Positions 9,044-17,308 of a stretch of 64,000 nt of DNA are shown piece by piece. The position numbers and the translations under genes were made by a program. Position 1 is the first letter of the stretch. Each line of letters begins with the position of its first letter. Below the pieces are notes generated by a model. It did no database searches, was not told the origin of the DNA, and was given only the letters and a program-made list of their open reading frames with translations. The stretch is from positions 744,001 through 808,000 of the forward strand of contig JACKIN010000001.1 in NCBI GenBank assembly GCA_020638495.1. Direction: 5' to 3'. The DNA is from Geminicoccaceae bacterium (GTDB lineage: Bacteria; Pseudomonadota; Alphaproteobacteria; Geminicoccales; Geminicoccaceae).

Positions 9044-10354
9044 TCACCGCATCAGGCCCTCGTCGGTCTCGCGCCACGTGCAGCGCTCGGCAATGACCGG
9101 CGCCACGTTCGGGTTGCCGGCGCCGCGCGCGATCAACGCACCGACCCGCTCGTCCGGCCCGTAGCCGGTGTGGGCGCCGAGCGGGTTGGCGACATCGCCC
9201 AGGCCCAGGAGGGAGTTCACCGCGGCCACATTGATCGTGACGTTGGTGACGCTCGGGCAGAGGCGCGACTCGATGTACCTGTCGGCGAACTGGTCCGGCA
9301 CCGGGTAGCTCATCAGGTCATTGGGGTCGGAGAAGGCGATGATCTGGGTCTTGTTGAAGAATCGCCCCGGCTTCGTCGCGTTCGGCCCGCAATAGGCATC
9401 CACCTGCCCGACCACCTGCTGGCCCTCGCGGCCGGCCTCGAGCAGCGGCAACTGGTTCGACAGCATGAAGACCTGGATATCACGACGGGCGAAATCGTCG
9501 GCGAGCCGCTTGATCTCCGGGTCCGCCGTGACCGGGAGCTGGGTCAGCGCCTGCATGGCGTCGAGGGTCGCCCGGCTGCCCAGGCTGTGCGTGATGATCA
9601 CGAAGTCGTCCTCGGTCACCCGGTCGCCGAAGCCGGGGAGGCCGGGGCCGCACCAGGTGTTCTCGGTGAGCTCGGGCAGGTCGCTCCAGCCGCGCGACAC
9701 CATCCAGCAGATCGACTGGGTGACCGACATCAGGATCGGCTCGCGCTTCTTGCCGGCATAGGCCAGCGGGTCGGGGGCGATATCGTTGACGAAGGTGCGC
9801 ATCGCCTGGTTCACGGCGGCCCGGCGCAGCACGTAGTCCTGCTCCTTGTCGAAGGCGAGCAGGTCCTTGTCGGGCTGCGTGATCGGCGACCAGGTCAGCT
9901 CGTAGAACAGGAGGTCGCGCCGACGGCTGGCGTCGGTGAGCCGGGTCACGTTGATCTCGCCCAGGTCCTGGTCGGGGAACTCCGGATGGGCGATGACGAT
10001 GCGCTTCGGCCGGGGGGCCCGGATCTCCAGCCCGAGCGAGGTGGCGAGGTTCTGGCGCAGGGCCGTGCCGTGCCCGGGTGCGTGGGTCCCGATGCCGTGC
10101 ACGTAGAGCACCTTGACCTCGGGCCGGTCCGTGTCGCCCTCCTCGAACGGCGGCAGGGCGTCCTGGGCCGCGAGGAAGGGCTCGATGCCGACGAACGGCC
10201 GACCTTCCACCTCGCAGGCCCGTGTGTCCTCGGCCGGCTCGCCGGTGCCTTCCAGCACGGCCTGCGTGACGCCCCGGCCGAAGCTCTCGCAGCCAGCGAG
10301 CGAGAGCACGGCGAGCAGGGTCAGGGCGATGCTGGTTCTGGTGCCTTCAGGCAT
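9044..10354 (-). CDS. Lipoprotein with alpha/beta-hydrolase-like fold
   Basis: Predicted outer-membrane or periplasmic lipoprotein, 436 residues. The N-terminus MPEGTRTSIALTLLAVLSLAGC is a lipoprotein signal with lipobox LAGC. VLYVHGIGTHAPGHGTAL resembles the oxyanion-hole HG motif, and VIITHSLGSRATLDAM resembles the nucleophile elbow (xHSxG) of serine hydrolases. A catalytic acid and His cannot be assigned with confidence. The ATG at 10354 was chosen over an earlier in-frame start because AAGGAGA lies just upstream and the lipobox sits at the right distance. It lies between the FGE and DUF3300 genes in the same direction. Substrate unknown; esterase or lipase is the most likely chemistry. 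Confidence 0.7.
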   Translation of the reverse strand: MPEGTRTSIALTLLAVLSLAGCESFGRGVTQAVLEGTGEPAEDTRACEVEGRPFVGIEPFLAAQDALPPFEEGDTDRPEVKVLYVHGIGTHAPGHGTALRQNLATSLGLEIRAPRPKRIVIAHPEFPDQDLGEINVTRLTDASRRRDLLFYELTWSPITQPDKDLLAFDKEQDYVLRRAAVNQAMRTFVNDIAPDPLAYAGKKREPILMSVTQSICWMVSRGWSDLPELTENTWCGPGLPGFGDRVTEDDFVIITHSLGSRATLDAMQALTQLPVTADPEIKRLADDFARRDIQVFMLSNQLPLLEAGREGQQVVGQVDAYCGPNATKPGRFFNKTQIIAFSDPNDLMSYPVPDQFADRYIESRLCPSVTNVTINVAAVNSLLGLGDVANPLGAHTGYGPDERVGALIARGAGNPNVAPVIAERCTWRETDEGLMR

Positions 10355-10399
10355 TTCGTCTCCTTGCGACCTCGTCGCTGGATGGTCCGGCACGTTCGC

Positions 10400-11407
10400 T
10401 CAGCCTGCCCGATCGCGCAGCACGGTGCGGAAGCCGATATGGTTGGAGCTGAGGTCCGGCTCCTGCGGCTGCCGCGCCGCCGGGCGGTAGCGGAGGCAGA
10501 AATTGGGGGCGCAGAGCCAGGAGCCGCCCTTGACCACGACCTGCGGCATGCGGGTCGGGCTGTAGCGGGCGGAGAGCGACGCCTCGGGACCGGCCGGGTC
10601 TGTGGCCGGGTCGGGAAAATGGCCCGGCAGGTAGTAGTCCCTGGCGTATTCCCAGACGTTGCCGCCCATGTCGAAGAGACCGTAGCCATTGGCCTCGAAG
10701 CAGCCGACCGGGGCCGTGCCGTGATGGCCGTCGAGCGCCTGGTCGCTCACCGGAAAACTTCCCTGCCAGGAGTTGGCGAGCCAGCCCTGGACGGGATCGT
10801 AGCTGTCGCCCCAGGTGTAGGTGGCGCCCTCCAGGCCGCCGCGCGCCGCGAATTCCCATTCCGCCTCGGTCGGCAGGTCGCGCCCCAGCCATTGGGCGTA
10901 GGCCAGCGCGTCGGCGTGGGCCACCTGCACGACGGGGTGGTTGTCGAGGCCCTCGATCGAGCTCTCGGGGCCGGCCGGGTGACGCCAGCTCGCGCCCGGC
11001 ACGTAGCGCCACCACTGGGCGACGCTGCCGCGCAGGTCGGCGGTCTCGGGCTCGTCGAAGACCATGCCGCCCGGCACCAGCAGCTCGGGCGGGAGCCCCG
11101 GATACTCTGCCGGGTCGAGTCCCGCCTCGGCCACGGTGACATAGCCCGTGGCCTCGACGAAGGCGCGGAACTGGGCGTTGGTCACCTCGTGGCGATCGAT
11201 CATGAACGGCGAGAGCGTCACCTCGTGCGGCGTGCGCTCCTCCGGCCGCTCGTCGGCGTCGCCCATGATGAAGGTGCCGCCCGGGATGGCGACCATGCCG
11301 GCGGTCGCATCGTCGCCGGTCGGCAGCCCAGCATAACCTTCGCAGAGCTGGTCCGCGGCGGCGGGCCCGGCCGCCAGGAAGAGAAAGGTGAGCGCAAGTC
11401 GATACAT
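10400..11407 (-). CDS. Exported formylglycine-generating enzyme (sulfatase-modifying factor)
   Basis: FGE oxidises the active-site cysteine of type I sulfatases to formylglycine with O2 and copper. The 335 residues show the FGE-sulfatase fold: MVAIPGGTFIMGD, HEVTLSPFMIDRHEVTNAQF, DLPTEAEWEFAARGG, ANGYGLFDMGGNVWEYARD, and the catalytic KGGSWLCAPNFCLRYR with Cys299 and Cys304 five apart, as in human Cys336/Cys341. Many SUMF-domain proteins have lost these cysteines, so a true maturase is likely. It has a signal peptide (MYRLALTFLFLAAGPAAADQ), so it should act in the periplasm. Two arylsulfatases with CTAGR sites lie upstream on the same strand. The ATG at 11407 follows AAGGGAC. Confidence 0.9.
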   Translation of the reverse strand: MYRLALTFLFLAAGPAAADQLCEGYAGLPTGDDATAGMVAIPGGTFIMGDADERPEERTPHEVTLSPFMIDRHEVTNAQFRAFVEATGYVTVAEAGLDPAEYPGLPPELLVPGGMVFDEPETADLRGSVAQWWRYVPGASWRHPAGPESSIEGLDNHPVVQVAHADALAYAQWLGRDLPTEAEWEFAARGGLEGATYTWGDSYDPVQGWLANSWQGSFPVSDQALDGHHGTAPVGCFEANGYGLFDMGGNVWEYARDYYLPGHFPDPATDPAGPEASLSARYSPTRMPQVVVKGGSWLCAPNFCLRYRPAARQPQEPDLSSNHIGFRTVLRDRAG

Positions 11408-11418
11408 GAGGTCCCTTG

Positions 11419-12621
11419 TCAAAGGAGGAGCAGCTTCTTGGCGATCTTCCAGAGCTCGGCGAACGGCAGCCGGGTCGAGCCCGCTGCCACGAGCGGCAGG
11501 ATGGCGGCCGTGGCAACCGGCAGGAGCGCCTCGCGGCTGAAGGCGATGGTGCGCAGCTTCTTCGCCGCGGTGTAGGTGGCGGTCGGGTTCGGGATGTCGC
11601 CGACGGCCGTGGCGTCGGCGTCGGTGGCGGCCGCGAGGTTGCCACCCAGCGCCGCGCGCTCGGCGGCGCGGAAGTGGCGGGTCGCCGCCGCGGAGGAAGC
11701 CAGGAGCGCCTGCTGCTTGAGCCGGCCGAGCGGCCGCCTGAAGGCGAGCAGCGGCACGCCGAACAGCAGGAGCACGGTGATCAGCCAGGCGGCCATCATG
11801 TAGCCGTAGGCGGTCAGCTCGAGAGCATCCTGCTGGAACGCCTTGGCGATCGCCGCGGCAAGCACGCAGCTCATCGCCAGCACCATGGCGGAAAAGGCAT
11901 TGGGGTACTGACCGATGAACGCGAGGCCGCCGACCCCGTCCGGATGGGTGACGACGAGCCGCAGCTCCAGCCTCGAGATCTCGTAGAGCAGGAGCGCCCA
12001 GACGAGATGGCGCCAAAGCCACCGGAGCAGCAGGAACCAGAAGAGCGGGCCGCTGACCAGGGCGACATACCAGCCGGCAACGCTGAGCTGCTCGGCACCG
12101 GGTGCGCCGGTGGAGAGCCAGGAGCTCCCCTGGGTGGTGGCTCCCGCATAGGCACCGACGAGCGTCGCCGCGTAGGCGAGCACGACGCAGACGATCTCGG
12201 CGACAGCGGAGTCGCGACGCCGCAGCGCACGCGCGAGCGCCTCGCCCGCGGCCGGCATGGCGCCGGGTGCCAGCAGAGGCGTTTCGACGAACTGCCGCAG
12301 ATGGGCCTTCAGGCGCTCGGCGACCAGCCGCTCCATCAGGACGAGGATCGCGATCGCCACCACGAACCGTGCCCACACACCCCAGTCGAGCAGGAAGGGC
12401 CGCGTGACGAGCGGGCCCCAGGCCGTGCCGGTGAGGACAGTGACGAGGAGGGGGACGATGAACGCGATGGCGACGTACAGCGCTGCCCGCCGCGGCGCCG
12501 TGGCCGCCTTCTCCCGCAGGATAGCGAATCGCGCCTGCAGCTCCGCGAACGGCCCGCCCTGGGCGATGTCGAAGCGGTCGAACCGCTCGGCCAATGACCG
12601 TCCGGTGTCGGCGTCGGTCAC
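11419..12621 (-). CDS. Multipass membrane protein of unknown function
   Basis: Not recognised. The 400 residues hold about six or seven membrane spans (for example LYVAIAFIVPLLVTVLTG, FVVAIAILVLMERLV, IVCVVLAYAATLVGAYAG and YMMAAWLITVLLLFGVPLLAF). A soluble stretch after the last main span has NPTATYTAAKKLRTIAFSRE, and the C-terminus is hydrophobic-basic. The start is uncertain: GTG at 12621 is chosen because the reading from there gives a sensible soluble N-terminus (VTDADTGRSLAERFDRF). An in-frame ATG at 12810 would add a compositionally odd, Arg-rich 63 residues and overlap the BatD gene. It lies between batD and FGE in the same direction and ends 11 bp before the FGE start, so it probably belongs to that operon. 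Confidence 0.65.
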   Translation of the reverse strand: MTDADTGRSLAERFDRFDIAQGGPFAELQARFAILREKAATAPRRAALYVAIAFIVPLLVTVLTGTAWGPLVTRPFLLDWGVWARFVVAIAILVLMERLVAERLKAHLRQFVETPLLAPGAMPAAGEALARALRRRDSAVAEIVCVVLAYAATLVGAYAGATTQGSSWLSTGAPGAEQLSVAGWYVALVSGPLFWFLLLRWLWRHLVWALLLYEISRLELRLVVTHPDGVGGLAFIGQYPNAFSAMVLAMSCVLAAAIAKAFQQDALELTAYGYMMAAWLITVLLLFGVPLLAFRRPLGRLKQQALLASSAAATRHFRAAERAALGGNLAAATDADATAVGDIPNPTATYTAAKKLRTIAFSREALLPVATAAILPLVAAGSTRLPFAELWKIAKKLLLL

Positions 12622-12763
12622 GAGCGTCCCGCGCCGTGGCGCGGCCCGAGCGATGGCCAGCCCGCCGATCGCCAATGCGTCACCGTATCGCCCTCCCCGC
12701 ACTTGTGCGCCGGCCGCCGGTCGTTGCCGACAGCGCCTTCCTCGTGTGTTTCCAATGACAGCA

Positions 12764-14248
12764 TCATTCGCGATCCGAGACAATCGCCGCCGACCACCCG
12801 CCCGAGGCACCTGGGTTCAAGGGCGGCAGGGCGGCGAGCCTGTCGCGCGCAAGGGCGTCGCGGCGCGCCTCCGGCAGGGCGGCGGCGAGCGCGCGCCAGC
12901 CGGCCCCGGCGTCGCCCGAGGCCCCGCGGCCGTAGCGGGCGGCACCGATCGCCACCAGCGCATGACGAACGCCCGGGTGCTCGCGCGGGTCGTGCCCCTC
13001 CACCTTCGCCGCCCACGCATCGAGCGCAGGGCGCAAGGCCGGCTCGTCACGCCTCGCCACCGCTCGCTGGAGCTGCCCGAAGGCATGTCCCTCCGAGGCC
13101 AGACGTTCGGTACGGCGCTCGCGCAGCCAGCGGCCGAAGGGCGGCAGCAGCCGACGCAGGAGCCAGGCGACGACTGCCAGTGCCAGCAGGGCGGCCAGGC
13201 TGGCGAGCCCGATGGCGCGCCAGTCGCGCGGCTCCGCGCTCGACGCGGGCGGGCCGTCGACCTCGATCGGGAAGCCGTCGACGGATGCCGTCTCCACCTC
13301 GCCGGATTTCAGGTTGTACCAGTCGAGCGAGACCGCCGGCGCCTCGCCGCTGCCGCCGCCTTCCGCCACCAGCGTCACGCTTTCCGCCCGGGTGCCCTCG
13401 AGGACGCCACGATCATCGGACTCCTCGAGCACCGGCTCGTCGGGATAGGCAGCCACGCCCGCCACATCCGTAGGCGGCAGGAGTGCCGGGAGGAACATGG
13501 GCGAGGTGCCGCGGATGGTGGCCTTGATCGTCCGCGTGACGCTGTCGCCCGGCTGCATCGCCTCGGGCTCGCCTGCCACCTCCTGCTTCAGCTCGAGCGC
13601 CTCGGCGGCGATGAACGGGTCGAGGCCCTCCGCACCTTCCGGCAGCACGCCCGAGAACGTGAGGGGCTCGGTCGTCAGTGTCACCTTCCGGGGCTCGCTC
13701 GTCTCCGGATCGGCCCAGGTGACGATGACCTCCTGCGGCGGGATCGCGAACTCCCCCGGCACCATGGGCGAGATGCGGTAGTGCCGCGTGACGCCGGACC
13801 AGGTCTCGCCGCCCACTTCCTCGCTCGTCGGCCCGGTCGATCGCTCGGGCAGGCGGACCAGCAGGTTTGGCGCCTCGAGGCTCGGCCAGACGGGGGGATC
13901 GGGCATGAAGGTGGGGGCGAGCACGGTCAGGCGCAGGCTGAGCGGCTGGCCCGGAATGGCCTCGGTCTCCTCGAAGGTGACCTGCAGCACGGGCGCGTCG
14001 CTCGCCGACAGCGGCTCCTCGGCCGTCGCCTCCGTCGCAGCCTCCTTGCCGCCCTCACCCGTGGCCTCGGTAGCGCTCCCGGTCGTCGTGGCATCGCCCG
14101 GGCGCTCGGTGTTACGGGCAGGTGGCGCCGCCAAGGTCTGCAGCTCGAGCGGCACGAGCGGGTCGCCGGCGGATGGTCGATCGGCTTCTTGCGCCAGCGG
14201 CGACGATGCCAGCAAGAGCAGGATCGCGGCGTGCGGGGCGCGCCTCAT
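12764..14248 (-). CDS. BatD-like protein (oxygen-tolerance module)
   Basis: Periplasmic, membrane-anchored partner of the MoxR/VWA module, 494 residues. It has a signal peptide (MRRAPHAAILLLLASSPLAQ), a low-complexity Thr/Ala/Glu stretch, then BatD-type immunoglobulin-like domains with LQVTFEETEAIPGQPLSLRLTV and FAIPPQEVIVTW. One membrane span sits near residue 340 (AIGLASLAALLALAVVAWLL), followed by a cytoplasmic alpha-helical tail with LASEGHAFGQLQRAVARRDE. ATGA overlap with the upstream BatB/C gene shows coupling. Bat proteins are linked to aerotolerance in Bacteroides and to envelope stress elsewhere; the exact molecular role is unsettled. Confidence 0.82.
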   Translation of the reverse strand: MRRAPHAAILLLLASSPLAQEADRPSAGDPLVPLELQTLAAPPARNTERPGDATTTGSATEATGEGGKEAATEATAEEPLSASDAPVLQVTFEETEAIPGQPLSLRLTVLAPTFMPDPPVWPSLEAPNLLVRLPERSTGPTSEEVGGETWSGVTRHYRISPMVPGEFAIPPQEVIVTWADPETSEPRKVTLTTEPLTFSGVLPEGAEGLDPFIAAEALELKQEVAGEPEAMQPGDSVTRTIKATIRGTSPMFLPALLPPTDVAGVAAYPDEPVLEESDDRGVLEGTRAESVTLVAEGGGSGEAPAVSLDWYNLKSGEVETASVDGFPIEVDGPPASSAEPRDWRAIGLASLAALLALAVVAWLLRRLLPPFGRWLRERRTERLASEGHAFGQLQRAVARRDEPALRPALDAWAAKVEGHDPREHPGVRHALVAIGAARYGRGASGDAGAGWRALAAALPEARRDALARDRLAALPPLNPGASGGWSAAIVSDRE

Positions 14249-15846
14249 TCGGCGGTGCCTCCTTCGCCCTCGGCGGGTGCCGCCGCCGGCGCCCCGGCGC
14301 CCGCGTCGGCAGCCGCCGGCGCCTGGCGCCGGGCCGCCTCGATCGCGAAACGCTGGCGGAGGAAGTCGCCGGTGCGGGTGTCGACCGTGCTCATCCACTG
14401 GTCGGTCGTGAGCAGGCCCCCGTCGCCGCCTTCCTCCGGCGCTTCCATCTCGGTCTCGGCGCCGCGCCCGGATTCGTTGTCGATGACCACGTCGTCGGCG
14501 CCGATGCCGGCTTCCTCGCCGGTGTCCGACTGCTCGCGCGCGCGCTCGACATAATCGACGATCTCCCGGGCGACCGCGAGGTTCGCCTCGGCGTTCGGGT
14601 AGTCGGGATCGCGCTCAAGCGCTGTCTCGAAGGCGCGCACACCGTCGCGGTAGGTCCGCGACTTGATGTGCGCCATGCCCTGGATGAAGGCCGCCTGGGC
14701 CGTCTCGACCCGGTCCAGGACCTCGACCGCCGTCTCGTACTGGCCGTCGCGATAGAGCGCGTAGCCGCGCCAGAGCGGATCGGTGAAGAGCTCGCCAGCG
14801 CGGCTGAAGTCGTTCTGCTGGAAGGCGAGCCGGCCCTGCTGGTCCGGGGTCAAGAACCAGTCGACGACGCCGTCGGCCCGCGCCGGCGCCGGTCCGGCGA
14901 AGGCGGCCGCGAGCAGGACGGCGGCGGCCCAGCGCATCGTCCAGCCGCGCCGGAACCAGATCAGCGTGAGCAGGGCCGCGGGCCAGCCGAGCCAGTGGCC
15001 GCGGTCCAGCCAGGGCTGGTCCGTGTTCTCCAGCATGGCCTGGCGGTAGGCGGCATTGAGCATCCCGTCGATCCGCCTGATGTCGCCATCGTCGGGGGTG
15101 ACGGGGACCACCGTTTCCGCCGGCAGCCCGTCCAGCCCGCGATCGCTCGTGCCCTCGGGCAGCATCGCCAGCACCGCCAGCGCCGGCGCATCGGGCCCGG
15201 TCAGCGTCGCCACGTCTGCCGGGTCCACACCGTCGGCGACGAAGAGCACGCCGCCCGGCGACGACTCCTGCGCCAGGAGGTCGACGGCGAGCGCCAGGGC
15301 GTCGCCGGCCCGCTCGCCCTCGTTCGGCATCACGTCGGGGGCGAGCCCTGCGAGGTAGGGGGTCATCACGGCCGGGTCCTCGGTCATCGGCACGACGCCG
15401 TGGGCGCTGCCGGCATAGGCGACGAGGGCGGTGCGGGCGCCGGCGCGCAGCTCGAGGAGGTCGCGGATCTTCTGCTTGCCGCGCTCCAGCCGCGACGGGG
15501 CGATGTCCTTCGCCTCCATGGAAGGCGTGACCTCCAGGACGACGACGACGGGTGCCGACTGCGCCACGAACGGGTCCGGCATGCGCGACCAGGTGGGCCC
15601 GGCGGCGCCCAGCGCCAGCAGGGCGAGCGTCAGTGCGACGCCATCGATCGGCCTGAGGCGGCGATATGCCGAGCCGCCGACCGTGAGCGCGGCGCGCAGG
15701 TGTGGCGCCAGCCCGTCCATCGGCACGTCCCGGCGCGACCGCGCGCGACGCACGACCCACCAGAGTGCTGCGATGAGCGGCAGCAGCAGGAGCCAGAGCG
15801 GCCGGATGAAGTGGAAGGCTTCGACGATGACCGCGAGCTCGTTCAT
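14245..15846 (-). CDS. BatB/BatC-type fusion: VWA domain plus TPR tail
   Basis: Membrane protein of 533 residues joining a BatB-like von Willebrand A domain to a BatC-like TPR part. Two spans (LWLLLLPLIAALWWVVRR and ALTLALLALGAAG) lead into a VWA domain. Its metal-site motif is altered to EVTPSMEAKD (Glu105) instead of DxSxS, so metal binding may be weakened or lost. Another span (WPAALLTLIWF) and a second signal-like segment follow, then TPR repeats (FQQNDFSRAGELF, GYALYRDGQYETAVEVLDRVE, TYRDGVRAFETALERDPDYPNAEANL), an acidic linker and an Ala/Pro-rich end. ATGA overlaps join it to batA upstream and batD downstream. Confidence 0.85.
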   Translation of the reverse strand: MNELAVIVEAFHFIRPLWLLLLPLIAALWWVVRRARSRRDVPMDGLAPHLRAALTVGGSAYRRLRPIDGVALTLALLALGAAGPTWSRMPDPFVAQSAPVVVVLEVTPSMEAKDIAPSRLERGKQKIRDLLELRAGARTALVAYAGSAHGVVPMTEDPAVMTPYLAGLAPDVMPNEGERAGDALALAVDLLAQESSPGGVLFVADGVDPADVATLTGPDAPALAVLAMLPEGTSDRGLDGLPAETVVPVTPDDGDIRRIDGMLNAAYRQAMLENTDQPWLDRGHWLGWPAALLTLIWFRRGWTMRWAAAVLLAAAFAGPAPARADGVVDWFLTPDQQGRLAFQQNDFSRAGELFTDPLWRGYALYRDGQYETAVEVLDRVETAQAAFIQGMAHIKSRTYRDGVRAFETALERDPDYPNAEANLAVAREIVDYVERAREQSDTGEEAGIGADDVVIDNESGRGAETEMEAPEEGGDGGLLTTDQWMSTVDTRTGDFLRQRFAIEAARRQAPAAADAGAGAPAAAPAEGEGGTAE

Positions 15847-16832
15847 GCCGGCTGGCTCCGGCCCAGGCCGGCGCGCAGCTGCAGGAAGGCGACGGTGCCG
15901 AGCCCGATCAGCGCCGCCAGCGCCAGGGGGATCCAGGCGAGCGACTGGCGCGGTCGCCAGGAGACGGTCTCGACCTCGCGCGGCGCCAGCTCGTCGATCC
16001 GCCCGTAGACCTCCTCGAGCGCCGCCTCGTCGCCGGCGAAGAAGAACGCGCCGTCGGTTCGCTCGGCGATCGCCTGCAGGGTCTGGAGATCGACGCGATC
16101 CTCGCCGGTCGCGTCGGGATTGCCGACCCCGACCGTGAAGATCTCGACATCGTTGTCGCGCGCGATCTCGGCGGCGTTCACGGGGCTCATGCGGCTGGCC
16201 GTGTCGGTCCCGTCGGAGAGCAGGATCAGGAGGCGCTGCTCGATGTCGCTGGCCTCGAACGTGCGGATGGCGAGGCCGATGGCATCGCCGAGCGCCGTGT
16301 GCGGCCCCGCCATGCCGACCTCGGTGCGCGCCAGGAGATCGGTGATCGTTCCGAGATCCTCGGTGAGCGGCGACTGCACGTAGGCCTTGGAGCCGAAGAC
16401 GATGAGCGCCACGCGGTCGCCCTCGCGCCGTTCCACGAAGGCGCCGACCACGTCGCGCACGCCGGCCAGCCGCTGCTTGCCCTCGCCGTCCGGGCTCTCG
16501 AAATCCTTGGCGTCCATGGAGCCCGAGATGTCGATCGCCAGGACGACGTCGCGCGCCGCCCTGGTGATCTCGACCGGCTCGCCGACCCGCTCCGGCTCCG
16601 CCAGGGCCAGCACGATCAGGCACCAGGCGGTGATCGCCGCCGCCATCTGCAGGCGGCCCCGCGTCAGCACGACGGACCCGGCGCCGGGCTCGGCACCGCT
16701 GCTTTCGACGATCCGGCGGAAGAAGGGGAAGCGCAGCGCCGGCACGCGCTCGCGGTGCGCCGGGACCAGCCACCAGAAGACGAGCGGCAGGGGCAAAAGG
16801 AGCAGCGCCCAGGGAAAGCCGAGGGAGATCAC
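15843..16832 (-). CDS. BatA-like VWA domain membrane protein
   Basis: Von Willebrand A protein anchored in the inner membrane, 329 residues. N-terminal span ISLGFPWALLLLPLPLVFWW, second span near 65-80, then a VWA domain with an intact metal-ion-dependent adhesion site: DISGSMDAKD (Asp101), HTALGDA and LLILLSDGTD. A C-terminal span follows (WIPLALAALIGLGTVAFLQL). The start is GTG at 16832, whose GTGA overlaps the stop of the DUF4381 gene; a longer open frame upstream is a shadow. It would form the VWA partner of the MoxR ATPase in this operon. By contrast the next protein has a degenerate metal site. Confidence 0.9.
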   Translation of the reverse strand: MISLGFPWALLLLPLPLVFWWLVPAHRERVPALRFPFFRRIVESSGAEPGAGSVVLTRGRLQMAAAITAWCLIVLALAEPERVGEPVEITRAARDVVLAIDISGSMDAKDFESPDGEGKQRLAGVRDVVGAFVERREGDRVALIVFGSKAYVQSPLTEDLGTITDLLARTEVGMAGPHTALGDAIGLAIRTFEASDIEQRLLILLSDGTDTASRMSPVNAAEIARDNDVEIFTVGVGNPDATGEDRVDLQTLQAIAERTDGAFFFAGDEAALEEVYGRIDELAPREVETVSWRPRQSLAWIPLALAALIGLGTVAFLQLRAGLGRSQPA

Positions 16833-17308
16833 GCCGGCTCCTCCACGCGGTGCCGGCGCACCCAGCGGGCCGCCAGGGCGCCGAGGCCGGGCGTCGGGCC
16901 GGCCGTCCGGTAGGGAGTCCGGGCCAGCACGGCACCCGGCCCGTCGGTGAACCCGTCGCCGCCCGTGCTGTCGAGAAAGCGCAGCCATTCGCCGCCATGC
17001 AGGCTCGCCACGCGCGTGCGCGGCCAGGCCGCGAGGGCGGTGCGGCGGAGGATGGCGGCAACGGCGCCCGGGTCGTCGCCGGCAGCGGCGAGCTCGGCGA
17101 GCGCCGCCCGGCGATAGGCATTGGCGCGCCACCGGCGCACACCCCGCCAGACGAGCCAGAGGGCGACCAGCGCCAGCAGCACGGCCAGCACCGTCCAGCC
17201 CGCCGTCGCCGGGACCATCGAGACCGGCGTCGGGTCGCCGGGCTCGGCCAGCCGGTCGATCAGGTCGACGAGGCTCGTGATTTCGGGTGTCGCGCCGTCG
17301 CCGTTCAT
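16829..17308 (-). CDS. DUF4381 family membrane protein
   Basis: Small inner-membrane protein, 159 residues. The N-terminal stretch ITSLVDLIDRLAEPGDPTPVSMVPATAGW is typical of DUF4381. One span (TVLAVLLALVALWLVWRGVRRW) is followed by a basic helical domain (YRRAALAEL, ILRRTALAAWPRTRVASLHGGEWLRFLD). The family occurs almost only between DUF58 and BatA genes in MoxR operons, as here. GTGA/ATGA overlaps with both neighbours show coupling. Function unknown; probably a structural part of the Bat complex. Confidence 0.87.
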   Translation of the reverse strand: MNGDGATPEITSLVDLIDRLAEPGDPTPVSMVPATAGWTVLAVLLALVALWLVWRGVRRWRANAYRRAALAELAAAGDDPGAVAAILRRTALAAWPRTRVASLHGGEWLRFLDSTGGDGFTDGPGAVLARTPYRTAGPTPGLGALAARWVRRHRVEEPA

